From assembly GCA_900473795.1 (NCBI GenBank), contig UCMT01000003.1:62001-126000 (forward strand): a stretch of 64,000 bases of DNA, written 5' to 3'. The DNA is from Hyphomicrobiales bacterium (GTDB lineage Bacteria; Pseudomonadota; Alphaproteobacteria; Rhizobiales; Rhizobiaceae). The notes below the pieces were generated by a model. The model was not told the DNA's origin. It searched no databases and worked only from the letters and a program-made list of their open reading frames with translations. Shown in pieces: positions 51,194 through 60,610 of the stretch (the first letter of the stretch is position 1; every line of letters begins with the position of its first letter). A program made the translations under genes and the position numbers.

Positions 51194-54166
51194 ATGAATA
51201 TCGCGCAGATGCAGGAACAGCGACTGAGGGCACTCGAATTGACTGGACCGGGCGCGCCCAGGCGGCCGTCCAACCCGTTTTTCGGCGTTGGCCCAATCAC
51301 CGATGCGACCACCGACGAAGTGGACAGCCGCCTGCGGAGCGCCGCCTTCGACACGTGGATCGAGAAGACCTATCGCAAGTTCGATGACAAGGGCAACGAC
51401 ATCGGCTGCTTTACGACGGCCGAGATTTCCCGCAGCATGCACCGCGGCTATCCCGCAGACAAAATCCTGACCGACATGATGCGGGCGATCCATCGCTATT
51501 TCGGCTTTCCGAAGACGAACCGCATGGCAGTGGGACTCGGCGGCGGCCACAGTGGATATACGGTCTGCGTCCAGCACCTGATGAACGCCAACGACGCGTC
51601 CCAGCACGTCTATGTCGACACACCCCGACCAGAGAGTGATCCCTCCAGGGCCGCCGGTTTCTTCCGCCAGTCGTGGGCGACCCAGTTGATCGAGATGCAG
51701 CGCTTCGCCGAAAGGGGCTGCGAGAGCCGCATTCATTTTGCCGCTTCCGAAGGCGTGATCCCGACGGCAACAGAGCTCTCCGCCCTGGGCGTTTCGATCT
51801 TTGTCGGTGTTGGCCACGAAACGACCGGGGCCAATGCCTATACGAGCCGCGAGATCCACGAACTTTTGAATTGGATAGATGGCGATCCGGCAAACCGCCA
51901 TGCGGTATTCGATGCCACCTCGATGCTCGGTGCCATGCCGTGGGAGCCCGAACTGGTCGCGGCGGTGATGGCAAAGTGCTGCCTTTTCATGCCGTTCCAG
52001 AAGGCGATCGGCGGGGTTTCGGGCTATTTTGTCGCCTCGTTCACGCCGCATGCGCTGGCATTGATCGAGAAAAACCAGCAGAATCCCGCCTGGGCGATTC
52101 CACGCCAGCTGAAGATCGCGCCGCCGATCGATCCGAAGCAGCCACTTTCGGCCAAGCGCTCCGTCGATGCCGGGCCCTTCTACGATGCCGGCGAAGACCG
52201 CATGCTTGGCGGCGTTATCAACACCTACAGTGCACTCGCGTTTGCGGAGACCACCTTCGGCCTCTTGCAGTCGGAGGCTCGGGTCGGCTCCGTTGTTGAG
52301 CTCAACCGCCGCTCTGCCGCCAATCGCAACGTGATCGACGAGTGGGTCAAGTCGCATCCGCTTCTGTCGCTAACCGTCACCGACGCAGAGCGGCGTGGCG
52401 CGGCGGTGACGCTCCTGAAAGTCGAAGATGACGGCGTCGCCGATCCCCACATCCACGCCCGTATCATCGCGCGTTCAAAACAACTGCTCGGCTATGAGGG
52501 CATTACCCATCCGAACGGCGAATACGAACCCGGCCTCGACGCGGCCCGCTACGTTAATGCATTCCCGGGTACACCCGGCGACTACCGCGCCTGGGTTGGT
52601 GGCATCCGAGAACCGGAAGATGTCGTGGCACTACTGGAGAATCTGCAATACGCCTACCTGCGCGCCAAGATCGTCGTTCTCGAAGAGGAATTGGCAAAGG
52701 AGGGCGTCACGTTCGAACCGTCTACCAACGCCGGTGTAGCGGCCCGCAAGGACGACCCGGCGCACGCCTCTACCGTGCTGATCGCCGATCTGGTCGGCCT
52801 GCGCTTCGACGCGGGCGGTCAGCCGGATCACAGCGAGATCAAGGCCTACATCGAGGAAAAGGGGGGCGTCTTCCACCTCGGGCCGCTCGGCGACCGATCT
52901 GCGCTCGAGAAGGGCCACGTGCATTTCTTCTATCAGCCGAACCTGAGCACTGAGGCGGAAATCCTGCCGCAGACCGACAAGGGCCAGTACGACGCGCTCA
53001 TCGCGGCGGCGACCTTCATCCCGAAGGCCTCCGTATTCCCGCTCGGCGGTGTGCGCATCGGTGCCGGAACCGGCAACATGGGCTCAGCCTCCTGGGGTGG
53101 CGGCAATGGTGAGGGCGGCAACGCGCCGCTCATGAATACGCCGGGGATCAACAGCCGGGCGACCGCTCAAATGGCGATCAAGGCGATCTTAAGGGTCGTT
53201 CCCGATCTGCCGGTGGACAAGCTGCATCGGATGGTCGCCGAGGGCGACTTCGATACAGGCCGCCAGCTCAAGGATTTTCCGACGGCCAAGCTGGAGGGCC
53301 GGAAAATCGCAATTCTCGGCTATGGCAATATCGGCCGTGAAGTCGCCAAGCTCGCCAAGGCTTTCGGCATGAGAGTGACGATCTACGCCCGCCAGCATCA
53401 CCAGCGCTGGATCGAGGCGGAAGGCTTTGACTATGCGGCGAGTCCGGTTGATGCCGCGACAGGCGCCGACGTGCTCTCCGTCCATATCGGTCTCGGTCGC
53501 CTGGACGGGGCGACTGGCGTCTATTCCAACGCCGGCACCGTTAATGCCAAGGTGCTCGGCGTGATGAACGACGGCGCGATGCTGGTCAACTACGATCGGG
53601 GCGAGGTCGTCGATACCGTCGCGCTCGACGAGGCGCTGTCGTCGGGCAAGATCGCCCACGCGGCGATCGACGCCGACCTCTTCAAGGACGCTGCGACAGG
53701 CAAACTCAGCGGACCGATGCTTCCTTACCTGCCGCTCGAAGAGCGCCACAGGGGCAGGCTGGAACTGCTGCCGCATGCCGCCGCTGATACCGACCATCCT
53801 TCCCGGGTGACCGGCGCGAAGCAGGCGATCGACCAGATCCTCGACGTCATCCGTTTCAAGTCGGTCACGAATCTCAAGGGCGACCTGCCGGAGGGTTACG
53901 TGTCAGCCGGCAGTCGCACGCCGGCAGGCATCGGCCGAGTGACGAAGCGGGCGGTCGCTGAGGCCAGCGGCAAGACGGGGATCCTCGACGAACTTCAGCA
54001 GACCTCGAAAAAGGTCGCGGCGATCCTGGGCGCACTCTCGGCCATTTCCGATCAGGGCCATCGCAACCGGATCATCGACCGCTACACCCCTCTGCTCGTC
54101 GAAAGTGTCGACCGGCAGCGGGCGCTGCTCGTCCAACTCGGGCTCTACGGGCCGGCGGAGGGCTGA
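51194..54166 (+). CDS. Fusion of SerC-like aminotransferase and SerA-like 2-hydroxyacid dehydrogenase
   Basis: A 990-residue bifunctional-looking protein. Residues about 1-530 are a class V, PLP-dependent aminotransferase of the phosphoserine aminotransferase type, with the PLP Lys at 270 in PFQKAIGG. Residues about 540-990 are a D-isomer-specific 2-hydroxyacid dehydrogenase: Rossmann motif ILGYGNIGREVAKLA, the Arg loop VNYDRGEVVD and the catalytic His in LLPHAAADT. The catalytic Glu region reads AAIDADLF, so one residue may differ. Together they could run hydroxypyruvate or phosphohydroxypyruvate to serine, or the reverse. The start at 51194 is chosen by family length. The last 50 residues form a helical tail. 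Confidence 0.8.
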   Translation: MNIAQMQEQRLRALELTGPGAPRRPSNPFFGVGPITDATTDEVDSRLRSAAFDTWIEKTYRKFDDKGNDIGCFTTAEISRSMHRGYPADKILTDMMRAIHRYFGFPKTNRMAVGLGGGHSGYTVCVQHLMNANDASQHVYVDTPRPESDPSRAAGFFRQSWATQLIEMQRFAERGCESRIHFAASEGVIPTATELSALGVSIFVGVGHETTGANAYTSREIHELLNWIDGDPANRHAVFDATSMLGAMPWEPELVAAVMAKCCLFMPFQKAIGGVSGYFVASFTPHALALIEKNQQNPAWAIPRQLKIAPPIDPKQPLSAKRSVDAGPFYDAGEDRMLGGVINTYSALAFAETTFGLLQSEARVGSVVELNRRSAANRNVIDEWVKSHPLLSLTVTDAERRGAAVTLLKVEDDGVADPHIHARIIARSKQLLGYEGITHPNGEYEPGLDAARYVNAFPGTPGDYRAWVGGIREPEDVVALLENLQYAYLRAKIVVLEEELAKEGVTFEPSTNAGVAARKDDPAHASTVLIADLVGLRFDAGGQPDHSEIKAYIEEKGGVFHLGPLGDRSALEKGHVHFFYQPNLSTEAEILPQTDKGQYDALIAAATFIPKASVFPLGGVRIGAGTGNMGSASWGGGNGEGGNAPLMNTPGINSRATAQMAIKAILRVVPDLPVDKLHRMVAEGDFDTGRQLKDFPTAKLEGRKIAILGYGNIGREVAKLAKAFGMRVTIYARQHHQRWIEAEGFDYAASPVDAATGADVLSVHIGLGRLDGATGVYSNAGTVNAKVLGVMNDGAMLVNYDRGEVVDTVALDEALSSGKIAHAAIDADLFKDAATGKLSGPMLPYLPLEERHRGRLELLPHAAADTDHPSRVTGAKQAIDQILDVIRFKSVTNLKGDLPEGYVSAGSRTPAGIGRVTKRAVAEASGKTGILDELQQTSKKVAAILGALSAISDQGHRNRIIDRYTPLLVESVDRQRALLVQLGLYGPAEG

Positions 54167-54169
54167 GAC

Positions 54170-55438
54170 TTGCTGCCGCCTGACGAGCGCCGCCGGTTCT
54201 TGACTTCGCTCTTTGATGCCGCCGTTGCCGTGGCGGACCCGGCAAAGGTGATCGCTGCCCATCTGCCGCCAGCCCCTAGAGGCCGCACCGTTGTGATCGG
54301 TGCGGGCAAGGGTTCGGCGCAAATGGCAAAAGCGCTTGAGAGCCATTGGGATGGTCCGCTGACGGGCGTCGTCGTCACGCGATACGGCTTCGGCGTCGCC
54401 TGCGACAGGATCGAGATCATCGAGGCATCGCATCCGGTACCCGACGAGGCCGGTCTCCTGGCCTCGCGGCGGCTCCTTGAGGTGGTCTCGGGTCTGTCTG
54501 CGGACGACCTGGTAATCGCGCTCATATCCGGGGGCGGCTCGGCACTGCTGCCGGCACCGCCGGAGGGCATGACGCTCGCCGACGAGATCGCCGTCAACAA
54601 GGCACTTCTGGCTTCCGGTGCGCCGATTTCGGCCATGAATGTGGTTCGCAAGCACCTGTCGACCATCAAGGGAGGCAGGCTTGCCGCGGCCGCTCATCCC
54701 GCAAAGGTGATATCGCTCGTTGTCTCCGACATACCAGGTGACAAGCCGGAGCTCGTCGCATCCGGCCCAACGGTACAGGACGCCACTACCCGCCACGATG
54801 CGCTCCGGACGGTAGAACGCTACCGGCTCTCCCTTCCACGCTCGGCCATACGCCACCTGCAAAGCGAGGCTGCCGTCGCACCGCGCATCGAGGACCCGCG
54901 ATTTGCCGGAAACGAGGTCCGTATCATCGCCTCGGCCGGGGTATCGCTGCAATCGGCGGCGGCCGCGTCGAGACGCCGGGGCATCGAAGCAGTCATTCTG
55001 TCCGATGCGATCGAAGGGGAGGCGCGTGAAATCGCGCACATGCACGCTGCCCTCGCTATCCACGTGGCGGAACGCAACGCACCGTTTCCCAAGCCCGTCG
55101 TTCTCCTGTCGGGCGGGGAGACGACTGTCAGCCTGACCGGCAATGGCAGGGGTGGCCGCAACAGCGAATTCCTTCTATCGCTCGCCATCGACATCGACGG
55201 CAGGGCTAACATTTCGGCGCTCGCTGCAGACACCGACGGCATCGACGGCTCGGAGGACAACGCTGGCGCTTTCGCCGACGGAAATACCGTCGTCCGGCTG
55301 ACCGAAAGATCACTAGATGCGCGAAAGCTGCTCGATGACAATGATTCCTGGTCGGCGTTTCACGCTATCGGAGACTTGTTTGCCCCCGGGCCAACCGGGA
55401 CGAACGTCAACGATTTCAGAGCTATTCTCGTCGAATAG
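54170..55438 (+). CDS. Glycerate kinase, MOFRL type (GckA/TtuD-like)
   Basis: A 422-residue type II glycerate kinase. GAGKGSAQMA near residue 44, LISGGGSALLP near residue 121 and the MOFRL C-terminal domain (SGGETTVSLTGNGRGGRNSEFLL, AADTDGIDGSEDNAGA) are all present. It phosphorylates D-glycerate to 2-phosphoglycerate. The TTG start, 3 bases after the previous stop, has GGAGGG upstream. Its partner enzyme can make glycerate from hydroxypyruvate, which ties the pair to serine-glycerate interconversion. Confidence 0.88.
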   Translation: MLPPDERRRFLTSLFDAAVAVADPAKVIAAHLPPAPRGRTVVIGAGKGSAQMAKALESHWDGPLTGVVVTRYGFGVACDRIEIIEASHPVPDEAGLLASRRLLEVVSGLSADDLVIALISGGGSALLPAPPEGMTLADEIAVNKALLASGAPISAMNVVRKHLSTIKGGRLAAAAHPAKVISLVVSDIPGDKPELVASGPTVQDATTRHDALRTVERYRLSLPRSAIRHLQSEAAVAPRIEDPRFAGNEVRIIASAGVSLQSAAAASRRRGIEAVILSDAIEGEAREIAHMHAALAIHVAERNAPFPKPVVLLSGGETTVSLTGNGRGGRNSEFLLSLAIDIDGRANISALAADTDGIDGSEDNAGAFADGNTVVRLTERSLDARKLLDDNDSWSAFHAIGDLFAPGPTGTNVNDFRAILVE

Positions 55439-55797
55439 CTCTCCTTCGTAGCCAGTTCGACTATCTTCGACGCGATAGGCCACCATCGGCGGGCAATGCA
55501 TTCTGTAAAAAACGTATCACTATCGATACGCGTCACGTACGCAACGCGCGGGTCGGCAACCCATGACACAGGAAGAAATTCGTGAGTGGCGCGACGAGGG
55601 CCGACGGTCCTGCTGTCGTTCGTTCTTGATGCATCCATCGCTGCTGCCTGGTTTCTTCCGGACGAACAGCTGAGGGCCAACGGTCCGCATGCGCCGGACA
55701 CCGTACGCCGCCGCCTGACATGAAAGAGGTGTTTGCATCAGCGGCTATTGCCAAGAGATATTTAACATGTTTTCTTTTTGCCGAACGGAGTTCGGAG
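55439..55797. other. Gap with a toxin-antitoxin remnant
   Basis: Apart from the VapBC fragments at 55563-55723 listed separately, the gap holds no gene. It ends with the ribosome site of the AraC regulator at 55798. Confidence 0.45.
55563..55723 (+). pseudogene. VapBC toxin-antitoxin remnant
   Basis: Two overlapping fragments lie in different frames. From 55563 the frame reads MTQEEIREWRDEGRR, like the C-terminal tail of a VapB antitoxin. From 55610 another frame reads LLSFVLDASIAAAWFLPDEQ, the classic start of a PIN-domain VapC toxin including its first acidic residue. The toxin frame then breaks off at a stop (55721-55723) after 37 codons, where an intact VapC has about 130. The order and overlap match a genuine vapBC locus that has been truncated. 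Confidence 0.6.
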
Positions 55798-56844
55798 ATG
55801 GAAGCCACCCGTCGTAACGACCAGGGATCTGCTGCGGACGTCGCGATAACGAGCAGCGAACGGGACGCGGGCGAACATGGCCAAGCGCTCAGGGGCTGGC
55901 GCTTGGAATGTCTTCAGATCTCGGCGGGCTGCTTCGAAAGCCGGCTCACGCAGCTGCGTCTCGATCATCTCCAGATCATTCGCGAAAAAACCAATCAGGC
56001 GCTGATGAAACGCGGGGCTAGCTGGCCGGGCTCCGTGGTCCTGAGCCTCCCGCTGGCTGCGTCGGGACATGGCTGGTCCGGAGGGCGTCAGATCACCTAT
56101 CCTTCCGGTCTCCTCTCCGACGGGCACGACCTTCCCGAAATCCTCACGCCCATCGAACTCGATCTCGTCTGCCTCGCCGTCGAACAGCGCTGGTTTGCCA
56201 TCCAGGCAATCGAGTTCGGCTATCCGGACATCGCAGAACATGTGTGGCGGCAGGAGAATCTGGTGATCCAGGACGATCAACTGCGCGGCTTGCAACAACT
56301 CTTTCAATCGATCTTCACGGAAATCCAGATACGACCGTCGTTGCTGCTCCATCCTGCGAGCCGGCAGTCGATCGAGGAGACGATCCTCGAACATTTGCTC
56401 GAGGCCTTGTCTTCCGCCATCGCTATCGACGTATGGGAAGACACGCCACGAAAGAAGACCGCCGATACCGCCCGGATCCTCGCACTTCGGGATGCATCCG
56501 AACCGCTTGATATCGCACGGATCTGCCGGGTGATCGGCGTCAGCCGCCGCCATCTGCAGAACTGCTTTCTACACTCCTACGGTCAGACAGCCACACGGAT
56601 CCTGCGGGCGATCCGTCTTAACCGGGTGCGCCAGGAATTGCGGGACCATGCTGTTTCTGGCAAACGGGTCTCGATCGGTGACGTCGCCGCCCGGTGGGGC
56701 TTCTGGCACTGGAGCCGCTTTACCGGGGACTATCGCGCGCATTTTGGCGAGCTTCCTTCCGCGACACTGCGCTTCGATCAACAACATCCTGTCACCGAAA
56801 AGTTTGCGACCGTGCCGAAAACGGATAACGCTTTCGAAAATTGA
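55798..56844 (+). CDS. AraC-family regulator (EutR/PA-type, long N-terminal domain)
   Basis: A 348-residue protein. A poorly conserved N-terminal domain (about residues 1-230) is followed by an AraC helix-turn-helix module (IARICRVIGVSRRHLQNCFLHSYG and IGDVAARWGFWHWSRFTGDYRAHFG). The C-terminal part resembles EutR-like regulators. The ATG at 55798 has GGAG upstream. It precedes an outer-membrane transporter and an MFS gene and probably activates them in response to an aromatic or amine substrate. Confidence 0.82.
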   Translation: MEATRRNDQGSAADVAITSSERDAGEHGQALRGWRLECLQISAGCFESRLTQLRLDHLQIIREKTNQALMKRGASWPGSVVLSLPLAASGHGWSGGRQITYPSGLLSDGHDLPEILTPIELDLVCLAVEQRWFAIQAIEFGYPDIAEHVWRQENLVIQDDQLRGLQQLFQSIFTEIQIRPSLLLHPASRQSIEETILEHLLEALSSAIAIDVWEDTPRKKTADTARILALRDASEPLDIARICRVIGVSRRHLQNCFLHSYGQTATRILRAIRLNRVRQELRDHAVSGKRVSIGDVAARWGFWHWSRFTGDYRAHFGELPSATLRFDQQHPVTEKFATVPKTDNAFEN

Positions 56845-56896
56845 TCTCCTACTGTCATCCCCACTGGTTCAGAAGAAACCATCGGGGAACAACATC

Positions 56897-57835
56897 ATGA
56901 CCACACGCGCATTGACATGCGCCCGCGGACTTGTCGCGGGAGCAGCGATCCTATCTGCCTTCACCTTCAATACCACTGCGAAAGCCGCGGAGGCCGGCGC
57001 CACGATCACGCCCTTCGGCGTGGCTGATTTCGGCGCGGGCATGCTCCCTCCCGCCACACCCTTCGGCACGATCGGCATCCGCACGGCCTACTACACCGCC
57101 GATGTCCTGAAGGACGGTGCTGGTCACAGGATCAACACGGACTTCGACGTCGATGTCAAAACGATCGGCCTCGCCTACATCAAGATGACGGAAGCTGAAC
57201 TGTTCAACGCTTCGGTCGGTTTCGGCGCCATCATTCCGTTCATGGAGATCGACGGCGATATCACCGTTCCGACGCCCGGCGGACCGCTGGCGCTTTCAAG
57301 CGAAGACGTGGCACTTGGCGACATCCAGATCATGCCGCTGATGCTGCAATGGAATGCCCCGCCGAACTGGTTCGTGAACGCAAGCCTGCAGATTCAGGCG
57401 CCGACAGGCGCCTATGACGTCAACGAGACCTTTAACGTCGGCGCCAACCACTGGGCAATCGCCCCAATCCTCGGCGTGACCTATCTCAGCGAAAGCGGCC
57501 TTGAGTTTTCCTCGCGGATAGAACTCAACTTCAACACCGAGAATCCTGACACCGACTATACGAGCGGCATCGAATACAAACACGAATTCGCCGTTGGCAA
57601 GCATTTCGGCTCCTGGACCGGAGGCATCGGCGGATATTTCTATCAGCAACTCTCTGATGACGAAGGCCCGAATGTAGTCGATGGGAATCGCGGTCGCGTC
57701 CTCGCCGTTGGGCCGGCCGTCAGCTTCTTCCAGCCCGGCCTGCCCCTTGTTTCGCTCCATGCCTATAAGGAATTTGGCGCCGAAAACCGCGCGGAAGGGG
57801 TCAACATGGCCCTGCGCGTCGGCATGGCGTTCTGA
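56897..57835 (+). CDS. Outer-membrane transporter, phenol_MetA_deg/SphA-like family
   Basis: A 312-residue exported protein. A signal peptide ends after AKA near residue 31, and the mature part is rich in alternating aromatic and polar residues typical of beta-barrel strands, ending in Phe (MAF). It resembles transporters found with meta-pathway phenol degradation genes (PF13557). It likely lets aromatic substrates cross the outer membrane. An MFS gene follows 11 bases downstream. Confidence 0.8.
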   Translation: MTTRALTCARGLVAGAAILSAFTFNTTAKAAEAGATITPFGVADFGAGMLPPATPFGTIGIRTAYYTADVLKDGAGHRINTDFDVDVKTIGLAYIKMTEAELFNASVGFGAIIPFMEIDGDITVPTPGGPLALSSEDVALGDIQIMPLMLQWNAPPNWFVNASLQIQAPTGAYDVNETFNVGANHWAIAPILGVTYLSESGLEFSSRIELNFNTENPDTDYTSGIEYKHEFAVGKHFGSWTGGIGGYFYQQLSDDEGPNVVDGNRGRVLAVGPAVSFFQPGLPLVSLHAYKEFGAENRAEGVNMALRVGMAF

Positions 57836-57846
57836 GGGAGGCGACC

Positions 57847-59091
57847 ATGAATACACTGAATACACCTGTCATGAATTCCACCTTCACCCGTCAGGCCGGC
57901 TCGAAGCAGGGTTTCGTCATCCAGGCCGCCAGCAGTCTCACCATCATGGGGGCCGTGATGGTGGCTCCCATGCTGCCAAAGCTCGAGGCCGAATTCGGCC
58001 AGACCGGCCCTCAGGCGGCTGATATGGTACCACTTGTGGCGACCGGCCCGGCACTGGCGATCGCACTCTTTGCGCCGATTGCCGGTTTGCTCGCCGACCG
58101 GTTCGGCCGCAAGAACATGCTGATTCTCGGAAGCGTGCTCTACGCGCTTTTCGGCTTCCTGCCGGCGGTGCTGAACGATCTCAACAGCATTCTCATCGCG
58201 CGCCTCGTCTTCGGCTGTGCCGAGGCCGTCATCATGACCTGCTGCACGACATTGATCGCCGACTACTGGAACGGCGAGGAACGGTCGAAATACGTCAACC
58301 GCCAGGTGGTTACGATCGGGATCGTCGGATCGATCTTCTTCGTCATCGGCGGCGCCGCCGGCGAAACCTCCTGGCGCTACCCGTTCTACCTCTATCTTTT
58401 GCCGCTGCTGCTGCTGCCCATTATCGTCAGGGCACTGTGGGAGCCGCCGCGGCGGATCGAACGGGACACGGAGGTCGAGTCCTTTTCGCTCGGCGAAACC
58501 ATGCGAACGGTGGCAAGCGCCTACTTCCTCATCTTCATGGGGATGGTCGCAAGCTTCGTCGTGCCGGTGATGGCGCCGGGTCTGCTCGTCGCACTGGGCA
58601 TCACTTCGTCCTCGCTCATCGGGCTTTGCACCGGTCTTGGCCTGCTCGCGACGCTTGCCGGTTCGATCTCCTGGCCGTTGGCCCGCAGAATGCTCGGCGT
58701 TGCCGGAGTCAACGCCTTGATGCTCGCGCTGATCGCGCTCGGCCTCTGGCTTCTCGCTGACGCCGCCAGCTATGCAGCCGTAATGGTCGCGGTCGCAATT
58801 CATGGCTTCGGCGCCGGTTTCCTCGTACCGAACGCGATGCTGCCGCTGCTGCGCAAGCTGCCTGTCAGGTTCCGCGCCCGTGGGGTCGGTGGGTTCACTT
58901 CCAGCCTCTATCTCGGCCAGTTCGCAAGCCCGCTTGTCATCATGGGCCTCGCCCAGAATTTCGGCGCCCCCCCTCAGGGCATCGGCGACGCGATCACGCT
59001 CTGGTCCTGCGTCATGCTTGCCTTGGCGGCAATCTGGGCCGGCCTGCGCTTCGCCTTGCCCGGCCCCAAACGAAGCACAGCCGCTTCTTGA
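57847..59091 (+). CDS. Major facilitator superfamily transporter
   Basis: A 414-residue transporter with about twelve hydrophobic segments and the MFS loop motif ADRFGRKNMLILG near residue 85. It follows the outer-membrane protein closely and precedes the amidase. An uptake role for an aromatic amide or acid is suggested by this order. The substrate is not identifiable from sequence alone. Confidence 0.85.
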   Translation: MNTLNTPVMNSTFTRQAGSKQGFVIQAASSLTIMGAVMVAPMLPKLEAEFGQTGPQAADMVPLVATGPALAIALFAPIAGLLADRFGRKNMLILGSVLYALFGFLPAVLNDLNSILIARLVFGCAEAVIMTCCTTLIADYWNGEERSKYVNRQVVTIGIVGSIFFVIGGAAGETSWRYPFYLYLLPLLLLPIIVRALWEPPRRIERDTEVESFSLGETMRTVASAYFLIFMGMVASFVVPVMAPGLLVALGITSSSLIGLCTGLGLLATLAGSISWPLARRMLGVAGVNALMLALIALGLWLLADAASYAAVMVAVAIHGFGAGFLVPNAMLPLLRKLPVRFRARGVGGFTSSLYLGQFASPLVIMGLAQNFGAPPQGIGDAITLWSCVMLALAAIWAGLRFALPGPKRSTAAS

Positions 59092-59164
59092 CAGAACGGT
59101 GCCCATGCCGGAGCGATCCATCATTCGCTCCGTCAACCTCTACCAAGCCTCGATGGAGTTGCGC

Positions 59165-60610
59165 ATGAATTTCGTTCCCACATCCCCTGCCCCGCCGGAC
59201 GGTCTCGCGTTGGCTGAACGCATCCGCAAGGGCGAGAACTCTCGCCGGGAGGTCGTCATGCAGGCGATCGAGCGCATGCGCCGGGTCAATCCGCAGCTCA
59301 ATGCACTGATCGATGACCTGGGCGAACAAGCGCGCGACACGACCGCCGTGGCTTCGACCGATGGCGCCTTTTCCGGGGTGCCGACGCTGGTGAAGGATCT
59401 CTTCCTACCGGTCAAAGGGGCGCGCATGACCAATGGCTCCCTGATCGGTAAAGCGGCAGTGGCACCCTACGACGCAGAGGTTGTCACGCGTGCACGGGCA
59501 ACAGGGCTTGCGATTATCGGCACCACGACTTCCCCTGAATTCGGAACATCTTATACGACCGAATCCAGGCTCTTCGGGGCAACGGCCAATCCCTGGTCCC
59601 TGGATCACACAGCCGGCGGCTCCAGCGGCGGCTCGGCCGCCATGATTGCAGCACGAGCAGTCCCGTTCGCCTTCGGCAACGATGGCGGCGGCTCGCTGCG
59701 CGTGCCGGCCTCCTGCTGTGGCATCTTCGGCCTCAAGCCGACACGCGGCCGCGTGCCGATGGGGCCGACGGTCGGCGAAGGCTGGGCCGGCATGGGCTGC
59801 AACAACATCATGTCGATTTCGATCCGCGACAGCGCCGCCATGCTCGATGCGCTGAGCGGCATGGATATCGGCGCTCCCTATGCCGCGCCGCATGACGCAG
59901 AGAGCCTTGTGTCAGCCGTTGCCAAGCGCCCGATCGGCCTGCGGATTGGTCTCGTCAGGCAGCTTGCTCCATTCGAAACCAGCGCGGAATGCCTGGAGGC
60001 GGTCGATGATGCCGCCCGGCTCTGCGCCGAACTCGGCCACCACGTGGAGGAAACCACGCTGCCGATCGAGACAATGGAATATTACGACACGGTATTCACC
60101 ATCATCGGTGCGCAGACCACAAGCCTTCTCGCCATGATCGCCCAGGTGACGGGTCGTCCGGTGGACGAGGCCAATCTCGAGGCACGAACGCGGATCATCC
60201 TGCGTGAAAAGGGAGCCGTCAGCGGCGCAACCTATGCCGCCGCGGTCGATTGGCTTCATGCTTTCGGCCGCCGGATGGGCCACCTGATGCAGCGCTACGA
60301 CGTCCTCCTGTCTCCCACACTCGCCAAGCCGCCGGCGAAGCTCGGCAGCTTCCAGTTGGACGACGGCAACAGCCTTGCCGACCTGATCCAACTCTTCCAC
60401 GGCTTCTCGCCCTTTACGTCTCTCTTCAACGCAAGCGGCCAGCCGGCCATGTCCGTCCCGCTCTATTGGTCGCAATCAGGCTTGCCGATCGGATCGCATT
60501 TCGCCTCCGGCTTCGGACGCGAGGATGTCCTCTTTGCCCTGGCGGGGCAGCTGGAAGAAGCGCGCCCCTGGGCAAGCCGCATCCCGCCGGTCAATGCGCT
60601 GCCGGCTTAG
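59165..60610 (+). CDS. Amidase (amidase signature family)
   Basis: A 481-residue amidase-signature enzyme. The Ser-Ser-Lys triad is in place: Lys in TLVKDLF (about residue 79), cis-Ser in GGSSGGSAA (about 154) and nucleophile Ser in GGGSLRVPASCCG (about 178). The start at 59165 has a GGAG site 6 bases upstream; in-frame ATGs at 59153 and 59105 are alternatives. Aromatic amides are plausible substrates because HpaB-type genes lie downstream. Confidence 0.86.
   Translation: MNFVPTSPAPPDGLALAERIRKGENSRREVVMQAIERMRRVNPQLNALIDDLGEQARDTTAVASTDGAFSGVPTLVKDLFLPVKGARMTNGSLIGKAAVAPYDAEVVTRARATGLAIIGTTTSPEFGTSYTTESRLFGATANPWSLDHTAGGSSGGSAAMIAARAVPFAFGNDGGGSLRVPASCCGIFGLKPTRGRVPMGPTVGEGWAGMGCNNIMSISIRDSAAMLDALSGMDIGAPYAAPHDAESLVSAVAKRPIGLRIGLVRQLAPFETSAECLEAVDDAARLCAELGHHVEETTLPIETMEYYDTVFTIIGAQTTSLLAMIAQVTGRPVDEANLEARTRIILREKGAVSGATYAAAVDWLHAFGRRMGHLMQRYDVLLSPTLAKPPAKLGSFQLDDGNSLADLIQLFHGFSPFTSLFNASGQPAMSVPLYWSQSGLPIGSHFASGFGREDVLFALAGQLEEARPWASRIPPVNALPA

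Noticed and set aside
57763..59136. A 457-residue - strand frame rich in Asp, His and Arg.
   Set aside because: It is antisense to the MFS transporter; the biased composition is the expected mirror of membrane-segment codons.
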